Below, piece after piece: positions 22,301 to 34,031 of a stretch of DNA of 64,000 nt. The translations under genes and the position numbers were made by a program. Under the pieces are notes generated by a model that made no database searches, was not told the DNA's origin, and saw only the letters and a program-made list of their open reading frames with translations. Every line of letters starts with the position of its first letter. Within the stretch, counting starts at the first letter, position 1. The stretch comes from Ramazzottius varieornatus (lineage: Eukaryota > Tardigrada > Eutardigrada > Parachela > Ramazzottiidae): contig BDGG01000004.1 of NCBI GenBank assembly GCA_001949185.1, forward strand, positions 1,978,278-2,042,277. The letters run 5' to 3'.

Positions 22301-25300
22301 GAGACCATTCTGGGCATAGACCAGAACGAAAGCGACAGACCGGAAACAGTTACTCCTGCCTCGCCGCTGGTGCCTGAACAGGTGCTTTGTCCGCCCGAGC
22401 CGCTGGTGCTCTCTCCGCCTGAGTCAAAACCTCCGACCGTACCTCAGGTTGTGGTGGAAGATACGGCACCAACCGAGGTGGCGCCACGTCCGCTTTCACC
22501 GGTGACCATCCTCGTCAATGGATCTCTGGACGGGCTCAAGTACCAAGGAAGCGCCAAGATGCGCTGGCTGGGCGCCTACGCGAAGATCGCCGCACAGCTC
22601 AATCCGGTAAGTCTCCATTTCAGGATTTAACTTCATGAGAATAGACAGAAGTATGGTACGGTGTGGGCTATAATGCAGTAAGAGCTACGTTAAAACCCTG
22701 TCAGGTAAACCGTCACTTCGTGATATGCTTGTCACCTCAGATGAAACTCTTCTATACAGCGTGGTAATGCGGTTTATTCGCTTCGCGTAGGGGTACTCAT
22801 TCTTCCATCTCTTTGCTCCCTGTTGGCATATGTCGTGGTGTATTGTTGGGAAGTAGAGGTGGTACATGGGTGCAGGCAAGGGAAGCAGATACTTTGAGGT
22901 CTTCTTGCCGGAAGATGAGCCCGTGTTTGTCTACTGTTTCTTAACTCCTTAAGCACGGGACGGTAAACTCACTTTCCTGTCGCACACTAATTTCTGCGTA
23001 GCGAGATTCCAGCTTAACTTTGCACTGTACATCATATTCCCAAACTTTGGCCAATCGAAAAGGTGGTGATTGATTGAGTTTGGCAGCGCCCACCGACCTC
23101 AACCAGTTAAAACGAGGCGAAAATTAATTTCCCACTTCGTATTCTGGAAGCATGAAATCGCGTCGTGCTCAGGGTGTCAACACAGTAGAACATCGTTGTT
23201 CAAGGTGCATGTAGACAAGTGAAATGAATAGTGCGGTTATACACACTATTCATTCGATCATTTGTGGACCGAAGAGTTTACACTTGAAAAATTGATCGAT
23301 TAACAGTCGGTCGTTTGTTCTACATGGTCAGATGAAGGTAGATGAGGCCTATTCAAAGGGTGAAGCGCAGGATGGAGAGCCACTATACTCCATCAAGTGG
23401 CTCGTCGTTTTTTTCCTTCGCCAGTCTGTACCACCTGCAGCAAAATTCATCAGAGGTTCCACCGGAAGTCAGTTAATCCGCACACAGCGACCTTTGTTAT
23501 CAGAAGAAGCTGATGTGTTCATATTAACATCAGAGACGAAGACTCAGATTACAAAACAGGAAGAGAAGTGCTGTTCAAGCTTGTAATATTTGAAATGGTG
23601 ATAGCTGCAAAGCGTTTACAGAACCGAAGAAAACAAATCTCCGATATTTGCAAAAACGAGGCGATACGAACGGTTGACCCTACCGATGCATTCATTTACT
23701 GTAATGCTTCATGAACTTCGCGAAACACGTCATCATACGCGCGAAACATTCCTTAGGGGTTGGTAGGGCAAAATTGTCGGACCGGGTTTCAACAGCACGC
23801 GTATGATCACGTGCTTCGCGAAGTTCGTGTAGCATTACAGTATATCGTGTAGCCGCACCCTGCGTGATAATCAACCTTTTAGGAAAACATTCCGCAAATG
23901 GTCCATATAGATAGCGTTACTTCCGGTACACGATATCACCTTGGAGGAATCCCGAACGTGTTTGTAGATCCAGACGATGGCTCTTGGGCTAAATGTTGTG
24001 TCTATTGAAAGAAAGCCGCTGAAGCAATAGTGTATAGTGACTTGCTGCGGAAGTAGCGATTGTGAAGCGACGAGTTCCTGTGATGGGCCGGCCCTGACAA
24101 TCGGTCCAGGACGTAGTACCAGTAGCTAGCTAGCTAGCTGGGACGCGTGCGGTGCTAACCAGCCTCCGATGATTGGCGGAAGACATCACTGAAAGCGTGT
24201 TAGACGGGGTGAGATGAGAGGGTGCCTACGCCGAAAGTAGAGGGGAATGCGCGACAGGCTAATAGCTGATCGTTTGTCAATCGTAAAACCCTGCAGGATC
24301 TTACTCTTTGACGGGGACGCGTACTGTAAGGTCGCTTCTTGTTACGTGTACATGCGCGAGCATTCACAGAAAGGAAACATCTCTGTGGGGACTCGTACGA
24401 TTTGTAGAAAAAGCTGAGGCGTAGTTTTTGCCCATTTATCTTCGTTGTCAGCCCTCCTGACCTCGGAGTGAGACGCGGCGTTTCTCTGCTTGCTGATGCG
24501 TGTCTAGCGGAAGGAGGATGCGGACTTATCCTGTTAACGTTGGCGTGTAGGGCTAAGTTAGCTGCGAATTGCGTACTTTGTCGGTTGCACGCATGCATCG
24601 TAATGAGAGAACGTACATGTGTAAGGTTGCACTGCAATGTTCCCTCTTCCTCCCATTATCCGATCAATTTGGGGGACGTTATCTCTGTTGAGGCACTGGC
24701 CTGGCTATATTCAAGTACCGTTTACGTTGCTTCATCTGCTCTTTGAGCTCGCCAGCTCAGAGCTATTTACATCCCCGTGGTGCTCGAGTATTCTTGACTG
24801 ATATATTCTCGATTGAAAGCAAATACGCGCCTACCTGTTTCGTCCTGGACGACGCGGATTGCTGCTGTATGCAAATGCGGAAGTAGAACGAAACGTTGCT
24901 TTCTGGATATTGTGTAATATGATAATTGCTGCTGACAGGAATGGATATCCGATACATTTCTCCTCGATCTATCGCTTTACTTGCTGCCTATTGTCATGGG
25001 ATTTGGTGTTGCGCGACGGAAGGGACGTCGCCGTATACAATTAGTCTGCGGGAGAAGGCCATCGTTAGAAGGGATAGTTTTTGAAAGGAGACCTTGATGG
25101 AAGTAGGGAGGTTGTATGGAAACGGGTGGTGAAGGAACCAAGCTGTTATCACGATGGAGCCGGCCTTGCCGAATAAGCCGTTTGTCGAGGACACGACGGT
25201 GAATTACACGGCAACTTCCTTTCGTGCCGATTTCCTTGCGTTTACCTCGTTGCTGCGAAATGTGACACACTTTCTTACGCCCAAGCCGGAGCGGAAGCAG

Positions 25301-28300
25301 GCGCGACAGCCGTCAGTCGAAGTACTCTTTCCCGTCCACCGGCTGAAGCGAACCCTCAGTTTATGCAGCATCCATCCCATCACGAAGCAGACTTCGACCT
25401 TCAGAAAATTGCGCTATTATGGCCGTCGCCGGAGACGGCGATTACGCAGGCATTCTGTCAGCGAAGGCATGCGCCCATTACCCCGTCAAGCTTTCAACCC
25501 GCAGGAGCACCGCACCGGTAGACCGCAGTACAACAAGTTCAAATCCCGCGTGCAGAAACTCAAAATAACTGTGAGGCCTTTCTTTAATCGTATGCTCGGT
25601 TCTACAAGTCAATGGACGGGTGTTAAGTGACCGAGAGAGCGAGTTTCGCCCGGCTGGGGAATCAGCAGGGAACATTGTCCTCTTTTTAACCTTCCTTCGA
25701 ATTTTCAAAACCAAATTTTTTGCCGTCGTCAGTCGGTTTCCTGCAGTCTGTCTGGGTTTCTGGCTGATCATGAAACGAGGACGCGATTATGGTTTGCTCT
25801 ACGATTGATTTCGATCTGGATTTGGTGATGTTTGATTCAATTACGGAGAGACGTACTGTCAGCGCATATTGTCGATGCTAGGGTCGACCACGGTAATCCG
25901 TCGTGAAGAATTTTAATATGGATGTACAGTCAGCCACACGAGTCAGGGATATTCCGTCGTCCTCCTTCGCTTACCTGAATCTTCTGATCCAGTTGTTCGA
26001 TTCTGATGATTCAAACACCATCGTTAGACGAGACTTCGTACTTTCTGACCACGGGACTATTGAGTCCGAACTTCAATATGTCATTAATTATCTGGTGAGG
26101 ATGAGTGATCTGAACAAGGAAATGAGGGCTACTTTTGGATGCTTTTTCCTCGTCCCCGTCACGTGATGGTCTTAGGGAAAAACAGCCAATAGCACAATCA
26201 TCATTCTACTAAGCGCATCGCGATCGAGAGAGATCTCCAGCAATAAGTTTTCAGAAAAATTTTCCGTATGCATTCTGCAGCTTACTTATTCGAATTTCGA
26301 AGAAATCAAATGATTTTCACTGACCTCGCTCATTTATAAACTCTGCGTTATACGACTGTGCTTGTTGGGAAGAGCATTCTTGGTGCTCTCCAAACATGGT
26401 CCGTTCACAGATAGCGGACAAGCACGGAGAGAGATGATCAAAGTGAAAGGGTTTCGTCCATAAAATGTGTTGCAGAAAAGGTTGTATTAGACGCCATACA
26501 GAAAACTTTCGTGAACAAAAATTTGCTGACAGATCTCTTTTGATGCATTTAGTAGAATGATGATTGCGCTACATTTTGGCTGTTTAGGTTTTTCCCTGAG
26601 ACTGTCACTTGACAGGAAAATCATTCAAAAGCAGCTCTCATTCCCGTGTCCAGACCACCCATTCTCATCAAATGATATACTGAAGTCCCGACTCAATGGT
26701 CACGTGGTCAAAATGTATAAAGCAGAGCTGCGGAGCTATTTACCTCGTTTCAGCTCGCGAGCTAAAATCTGCCTTTTTTCTTCGAAAACGTAAAACAGGG
26801 TTGTGCAGCGCACGAACCTGGATGAGCTTTTTGTAAAAACCTCGTAGAAGAAAGGCGAAAAGAGCTAAACGAGCTAAATAGCTCCGCAGGACTGCTGTTC
26901 AGATCATCAAAATCGGACAACGAGATCGGAAGATAAGCGAAGGAGGACCATGGGGTATCCATGACCTGTGAGCCTGGCTGTATGCCTGTATGGGGGTGCG
27001 TGGCTGTATGGTATCTGTTGAAGTCTGTACCCTGTTGGACGGTCTGTCGGCATATTGAATTTTGAACTGTAACATCTTTTCTGGTGAAAAACACATGTCG
27101 GTGTAATTGAATGAAACAGAACGCAATCGATTTGTCAGCCGGCGTAACTGTAACAATCCGTAAATACATATGTAAATTGGTCTTACGATGATTTCATTTC
27201 TGCTTTTCTTTTTGCAGAACAATTCCGCAGCCGGCGACAGCCAAAAACTGAATGGATCGTAAGTCTTCCACACTTCGTACTGTTTCAGAGGTTAAGAACA
27301 TTTCCCCCCGGAAAATGAAGTGTTTGTTTTTTGTAGGGCTCATGCGGATTCCAACCCTTTGTACAGCGGGATCGATGCCATGCCAGACATTCGTCGTCCT
27401 CGGCGAAAGAACAATCTTATTGGCGATATGGTGAGGAAATACAGAACCGGTCTTTCAGTCTGTCAAATTAGACGATGTTGTTTAATTGGTTTTCTTCCCC
27501 TTCGTTCCGGAATACAGGTTCTTCAGGTAAGCTCACTTTAGTGGGGATCTCTTCTTGTTTCGGAAACAGTTTTGATTGTATGGAATGTGTTTGCAGACAA
27601 TGGCAGCAAAGAAACGAAGTACTGCATTGACGGCCTTCGCTCGTCCTTCGCTCAACGACGAAGATCTGGTACGTGGAAATATTTCAGTCTGTCAACGCGA
27701 GCAAAATGACGCAAGGAAGATTAACTTATGGTTTCTTATGAATCTGGTTCACTTTTAGAAACAACACGTATACAAGAAAGCGTTACAAGCGCTGGTCTAC
27801 CCCATTTCCAGTACAACGCCTCATAACTTTTCACCATGGACGGCGACCTCGCCGACATACTGCTACGAGTGTGAAGGGCTGCTATGGGGCCTCGCGAGAC
27901 AGGGTGTACGTTGCAGCGAGTGCGGCGTTAAGTGCCACGAGAAGTGTAAAGATTTGCTCAATGCCGATTGCCTTCAACGTGAGTACCCAAATCACGGGCC
28001 ATTAGACGCCATTCGACCCTAAGATACTTATCACAATTTGTTGAATGATGCGAAAATACCATAAATTTGAAATAACATTAATTTACTTTCAGAATCAGAG
28101 ATCCGCGCTCTGACCAGTTCAAGGAAATCGTCTTGACCACTGATTCAATTTCGCCGTTTTTCTACGAATACTTCTGACGAGTTGGTGCCCAGCACGGCCT
28201 TGACAGGGTTTTCGTAGAATAAGGGCGAAGTTTTTTCGTACGACTAGTGGCCGGGTCTCTAATGTGGATCGGGTTTGCAGGTGCGGCAGAGAAAAGCTCA

Positions 28301-31300
28301 AAGCATGGTGCCGAGGACAAGAAGGAGGGGATAGTGACAGCCATGAAGGACCGCATGAAGATTCGGGAGAGGAACAAGCCGGAAATCTTCGAGCTGATAC
28401 GGAAAGTCTTCGGCGTCGATAAGAAGAACCACGCGAACACTATGAAGAATGTGAAGCAAGCTGTGCTGGTAAGTTGCCATCACTGCTGAAGTGGCGGGTG
28501 CGAGCCATGTAATCTTGGGCGTTTGACGCATCGATTTTGGTTGATAGGAGGGGACGGCTAAATGGTCGGCCAAGATTGCAATTACTGTGATATGTGCTCA
28601 AGGCCTTATTGGCAAGGACAAAACGGGCATGAGTGATCCTTACGTGACAGTCCAAGTTGGAAAGACAAAGAAGCGGACCAAGACCGTCAGCCAGGAGCTG
28701 AATCCTCGCTGGGACGAAAAGTTTTATTTGTGAGACACGCTGTTCAATCAACATGTCATCATCACTCTGCGTACTTGACTCTTACTCTGTCCGTTCTTCC
28801 TTCCAGCGAATGCCATAATTCGTCAGATCGCATCAAGGTTCGAGTCTGGGACGAAGACAACGATCTCAAGTCCAAGCTTCGACAACGTTTAACCCGCGAA
28901 TCGGATGACTTTCTGGGTCAAACGATTATCGAAGTGCGGACACTCAGTGGTGAAATGGATGTCTGGTATAACTTAGGTATGACATACGACACAATCGTCA
29001 ATCGATATTTTGATCGGCAAAACATACAGTCATGAATTTATTGATCGCTCACATGAGTGATGTTTATCCCGCAGAAAAAAGGACAGATAAATCAGCCGTA
29101 TCCGGATCCATTCGGCTGCACATCAGTGTGGAGATCAAAGGCGAAGAAAAAGTTGCCCCGTACCACATTCAGTACACTTGTCTACATGAGGTACGTTATT
29201 GTACTCTTTCACGCTACACCATGTCCCTCAAACTTCCGCCCCTTCTTTATAGAACACTTTCTACTATTTGACGGAACAAGCTAACGGAGAGGTTCGTTTG
29301 CCAGCACCTAGCAAAGGTGACGAAGCATGGAAAGTCTACTTTGAGGAAACGGGCCAGGAAATTGTTGACGAGTTTGCCATGCGATATGGCATCGAATCGA
29401 TCTATCAGGCTATGACGTAAGATTAATAGTCCTGACTTAGCCGGTGCGTCGGGATTTAGAAACATAAGTAATCTTTCCGATAGGCATTTCCACTGTCTTT
29501 CAACCAAGTACATGTGTCCCGGAGTTCCTGCCGCGATGAGTACCCTTCTGGCCAATATCAACGCTTTCTACGCCCATACAACGGCGTCTTCGGCCGCGGT
29601 GTCCGCCAGTGATCGGTTTGCCGTATCGAACTTTGGCGTACGTATAATTGCCTTTCTCACCATAATCGACCACCACTAGAAGAAGTATCGCTCACTGAAC
29701 GCCCTATCTCTACAGAAGGAGAAATTCGTGAAAATACTGGATACTTTGCATTCGGAGCTCAAGCGAGACCTACAAGCATATAGGGTTAGTCAATATTTCT
29801 TTCCCCAGTATTTCTTCATGGAGCAGGAAATTTTACTTCCTGGTTCGTAGACCAACTTTCCAGCGAGTAGCGTAGCGAAACTACACGATCTGAAGTCTAC
29901 GGTTGACCTTCTCACAAGCATCACGTTCTTCCGGATGAAAGTGCAGGAGGTCGTGAACCCACCTCGGGCAGCCTCTGTCGTGAGAGAGTGCGCCGTGGCT
30001 TGCCTGGAAAAGACTTACGCCGAGTACTTCAAGAACTGCTACGACATGTACAACCAAGAATTCCAAACGGAGGAAGGCAACGAAGGTCCTGTCACCCAAG
30101 AAATGAAAGAACCGCGTTTGGATAGCCTTACCTTCTGGCAGAACCTGATCTCGCTGATAGTGGGCATCATTGAAACGGACCAACAGGCCTACGCATCCGT
30201 GCTCAACCAGTACGTGATTCTGGACCGGTAGTTCTTGTCCGTAGCAGCTATGCCGGTTATCATCTTATCTTCTTCATTCCAGGTTTCCTCAGGAATTCAA
30301 CATTGGGCAACTAAGTGCCGCCACGATGTGGAAAGGCTTTTCTACCGACGTAAAGAACCACCTTGAAGGTTCGATGAGTCTGTCACCACTCTGAAAAAAC
30401 AATAATACATCTGAGAGATCAATGTAAAATTACAATAACGAAAGTAAGGATGATCGTAATAATAATGAATAATCTTCGCTTGGATAGAACACGCCCAACA
30501 CGGCACATGTCCGAACGTGGACTACATCAACCTTCACTTCAGGATCAAGTGGGTCTACAACACGTTCATTGCCGACGTGCCGCCGTACAAAGGTCAAGTG
30601 CCCAACTACCCCGCGTAAGTCACCCATAAATTTTTTTTTGGTGCTTTTGTAATTTATGTCGATTACCTGAACATGTCTGGCGCTGCAGGTGGTTCGAGCC
30701 GTTCGTGTTTCGTTGGCTGAATGAGAATGACGATCTCTCTATTGACCAGATGAGGAAAGCATACGAGCGGGACAAGCGAGATGGGGTATGCTACGTTGTT
30801 ATTCCAACAAATCAGCCTATCGATTATTCCATTAATTTTGTTCGACTAAGCAGCTGTCTGAATGATTGTAGTTTCAACCAAACTCTGAGCACTCGTTGTT
30901 CAGTACTTCGGTGGTGGACATATTCACGCAGCTCAACCAGTGCTTTGAAGTCATCAAAAAGCTGGAGGTGCCTGATCCGGAGATCGTTAAACGTTACATG
31001 ACGCGCATCGCCAAGATCATCAATAGGGAGTTGGTTACGTATGCCGACATTGTCAAGCACGAATACCCACAGTTCCTTCACAATGAGAAAATAGCCTGTA
31101 CTGTCATGAATAACATACAGCAGCTGAGAGTGCAGTTGGAAAAGATGTACGAAGCCATGGGTGGGGAGAAGCTTGACCCGGAAGCCGCTGAGATCTTGAA
31201 AGAATTACAGAACAAATTAAATGTCGTTTTGGATGAACTCAGTCTGACGTTTGCTAATAGTCTGGAGCCACGGGTGGGCAAGAGTGTACAGGAACTGTCC

Positions 31301-32977
31301 AAGTGCCTGGCACAAGTCAAGGGCAACGAGAAGCAGCCCAGTGGCGCCCCTCGGACTACCGTCCAGAACGAAGCTGACGTCATTCTGGCCCCACTGATGG
31401 ACTTCCTGGATGGGAGCTTGTCTACATACGCTCAGATGTGCGAGAAGACGGTTCTGAAGCGGTTGCTGAAAGAATTGTGGAAGTTAACCATCAAAGGCCT
31501 CGAGAAGATGGTCGTTCTGCCTCCACTGAGCGATTACAAAAGCGTGAGTCCTTCGTTATCCAAGAAAATTTATCAGTTGGTTTATTGAGGTTTTTAGCTA
31601 AACTAAAAAAGCGCTGTAAATTCTCGTCAAAGAAAATTACCTTACCAAAAATAAACGGTCATAATTGCGAGCTAGGTAGACAAATCGTACAACATCGTTG
31701 TCCCCAGTGGCGCAAATCTTTATTGTTAGTCGCTGGAAAGCTGCGCCACTGAAGATACCAGTCTTGCATGGTTTCTTTGCCCATCTCCCAATCATTACAG
31801 TAACTTGAGCTATTTCCGGTCGGGAATGACCTTGGCATTGAGGTATCCTAAAAAACCCTTCGAGAGGCTGGTGACTGTTCTTGTTTGATAGATTCTGCCT
31901 ACGGGGAAGGTCGAGGACATGTCGCGAATGGTACTGAACCAAGTCGTCACCGGTAAAGGCTTAAACCTAACGGGCGTCGTTGAGCAGCTGTCGAAAGAAA
32001 TGGAGAAGTCGCTCTCGCCTCGACAGTGTGCCGTTGTGGATATCGCGTTGGATACAATCAAGAGCTTCTTCCACGCCAATGGTCAAGGACTGAAGAAGTC
32101 GTTCCTCGAGAAGAGCCCCGAACTGCAGTCACTTCGTTATGCGTTATCGTTGTACACGCAAACCACAGACAGTCTAATCAAGACCTTCATCAAGACGCAG
32201 ACAACACAAGATGCGCCAAGTCAAGAAGAAAGTTTCGGAGAAGTCAGCATACAAGTGGAGCTTTTCACCCATCCGGGAACCGGCGAGCACAAGATCACCG
32301 TTAAAAGTAAGCACACAAAGTATCTCAGTCAACACAGGATCTGTATTTTTAAATTATTTTTTTGCAGTCATTGCCTGTAACGATCTCAAATGGTCGACCA
32401 CGGGAATGTTCCAGCCGTTTGTGGAAGTCTGCATCGTCGGCCCCCATCTCGCTGACAAAAAGCGCAAGTTTGCCACGAAATCCAAGAGCAACGTCACTTC
32501 GCCCAAATATGCCGAAAGCACTGTGTTGTAAGTAAAGCACAACCGTACTGTAACATAAGACCGGTCTAACTAAACATTCGCTGTTCTTGCAGTATCTTGG
32601 GTAATGAAGACGAGCCAGACGCCTACGAACTCCACATTTCCGTCAAAGATTACTGCTTTGGTCGTGCAGATCGACTGGTCGGTACGGCAGTCCTACAGCT
32701 GAAGGACATCCTCGACCAAGGCAGCGTTGCCTGCTGGTGTCCGCTAGCCCGAAGGCTCCAGCTGAACGATACCGGCTGGACCATCCTCCGTATCCTTGCA
32801 CAGAGAAATAACGACGAAGTGGCCAAGGAGTTTGTCAAGCTCAAATCCGACACGCGACAGGAAGCCGAGGTAGCTCCTCCAGCGCCACCAGCTGGTGCTA
32901 CCACCGGCAAGCCAGCAGCATCGCCAAACGCTCAGCCCGCCAAAGGCCCTGCAGGACCGGTGAAGAAAGGAAAGTGA
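19370..32977 (+). CDS. unc-13: Unc-13/Munc13 synaptic vesicle priming protein (30 exons)
   Basis: Primes vesicles for fusion by opening syntaxin; presynaptic. Exons: 19370-19391, 19657-19686, 20146-20245, 20569-20810, 20905-21027, 21141-21465, 21546-21569, 21627-21758, 21872-22150, 22213-22606, 27218-27258, 27337-27430, 27518-27526, 27597-27668, 27759-27978, 28281-28468, 28548-28729, 28807-28976, 29075-29190, 29253-29416, 29484-29637, 29716-29784, 29851-30227, 30283-30368, 30488-30614, 30689-30785, 30872-31543, 31892-32306, 32368-32527, 32593-32977; 5469 nt, 1822 aa. Domains in order: Ca-independent C2A (about residues 1-110), a disordered Ser/Pro/Glu-rich linker, C1 ([17 protein letters not shown] onward, Cys/His pattern complete), C2B with its calcium-binding aspartates (SDPY, WDEDND, ESDDF), the MUN helical region, and C2C. 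The tail is Ala/Pro/Lys-rich. Intron 10 is 4.6 kb and contains an alternative first exon and a foldback element. Confidence 0.95.
23697..23842. repeat. 146-bp inverted-repeat element (MITE-like) in unc-13 intron 10
   Basis: Arms of about 45 bp start TACTGTAATGCT and end AGCATTACAGTA. There are about five mismatches between arms and a spacer of about 55 bp. The element can be read as termini CTGTAATG/CATTACAG flanked by TA, the target duplication of Tc1/mariner-type elements. No coding capacity. Confidence 0.82.
24123..24138. repeat. Simple repeat (TAGC)4
   Basis: Four uninterrupted TAGC units in unc-13 intron 10. Confidence 0.9.
25154..25570 (+). CDS. unc-13: Putative alternative first coding exon of a short unc-13 isoform
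   Basis: An ATG-initiated frame of 139 codons lies inside unc-13 intron 10. It ends in phase 0 at a consensus donor (ACT|gtgagg) and so joins in frame to the next constitutive exon at 27218, which also begins in phase 0. The encoded segment is basic, with an Arg-rich run (RRRRRRLRR), and matches no domain I recognise. The resulting protein would lack C2A and the linker but keep C1, C2B, MUN and C2C, 1404 aa in all. Nematode, fly and vertebrate Unc-13 genes use internal promoters in the same manner. It could still be a chance open frame. Confidence 0.5.
27518..27526 (+). other. Candidate 9-nt microexon in unc-13
   Basis: An acceptor (aatacag), then GTTCTTCAG, then gtaagc. Both neighbours are in phase 0, so inclusion adds Val-Leu-Gln and skipping keeps the frame. 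The sites are good, but the support is weaker than for the receptor microexons because the local sequence is less conserved. Confidence 0.6.
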
Positions 32978-34031
32978 TCTTCGTAAAGAGTCTAATTTCA
33001 GATGACGTTATTCGCTGTGTGAAAGATGACCTGGTCTTTTCCAAAAGTGATGGTCGGTGAGTGACGGCCAGTGTTCCGCCCCAGTGCCCCGGATCTCTTC
33101 GAGAGTTTTGATGTGACGAAAAGTTTTCGGTTTTTTGTTTCAATTGTCTTAGTTCCGTATGTTTTCCAAAAGAAAGTGCCTTGCAGCTTCGATGTAATAA
33201 AGAATCTGAGTTTCGTGTAAACTGATAAGATTATTTGGATATGGACACAGAGTACACAGTGAAACCACTGACCCTTCCAGACAGGTTAAATCTCTCCTCT
33301 AATCTCTCTGACCCTTTCATGATGGCGCTGCAGGTGTGTCGGCTATCAAGTTGTCATGTGATGTCATGCCATGCCTCACTTGTAAGGCTACAAACGATCG
33401 CAGTCAGGTCATACAGTAGTTACATGACAAGCTGACGAAAACAGGATTTCAATTCGGTCTCTTGTGATTTTCGTTTGTGATGCGGGAAAAGCACATTCTA
33501 TTGTCTGGGAAGAACACAGGAAGATAACATCCTCGTGGTAAAAGACGGGATGCCAGCGAAATATGAATTGTCCAGGATGTCACGCTCTGGAATGGATATA
33601 AAGCTCAACGTTGTATAACCCAACGGTTCGTCGCTACGCGTGCTGCATAGATTTGGTCAGCTTTTGTAGAAGAACAACGAGCCGGATCAATGGTATCGAT
33701 CCGCTGGAGTGATCCCTGCGAATAGCAGGAAGGCCTCGTGAAATTTATGTTCATGATTGACGGCTGTGAAAAATTGCTGGTCTATGGAGCACTATCGACG
33801 CTGCTTGAGCTGAAACGCCTCCCCTACTCCTGCTTAGTCACATTTATAACAGGCACATCGTTCCTTTCGACTCAAGAAGGACGAACCTTTGTGGCTGAAA
33901 CAGTTTCTGTTGCAGGAAAATTCTGTGGCTCGTCACCTAGGATTTTGATCAGCAAGACTGAAGCATCTGGGACTTTGCTGCTACTGTTTTTAGTTTGCTT
34001 TGTGCCTGATTTCCCTCCCCACAGCTTCGGG
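32978..34031. other. Intergenic region between unc-13 and endophilin-B
   Basis: It contains the unc-13 3' UTR and poly(A) signal, then the endophilin-B promoter and 5' UTR. A plus-strand frame from 33738 runs in frame into the endophilin start, but the sequence just before 34032 looks like a 5' UTR splice acceptor (tttccctccccacag). I see no other gene. Confidence 0.6.
33196..33201 (+). terminator. Polyadenylation signal AATAAA for unc-13
   Basis: AATAAA 219 nt after the unc-13 stop codon on the same strand. Confidence 0.7.
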
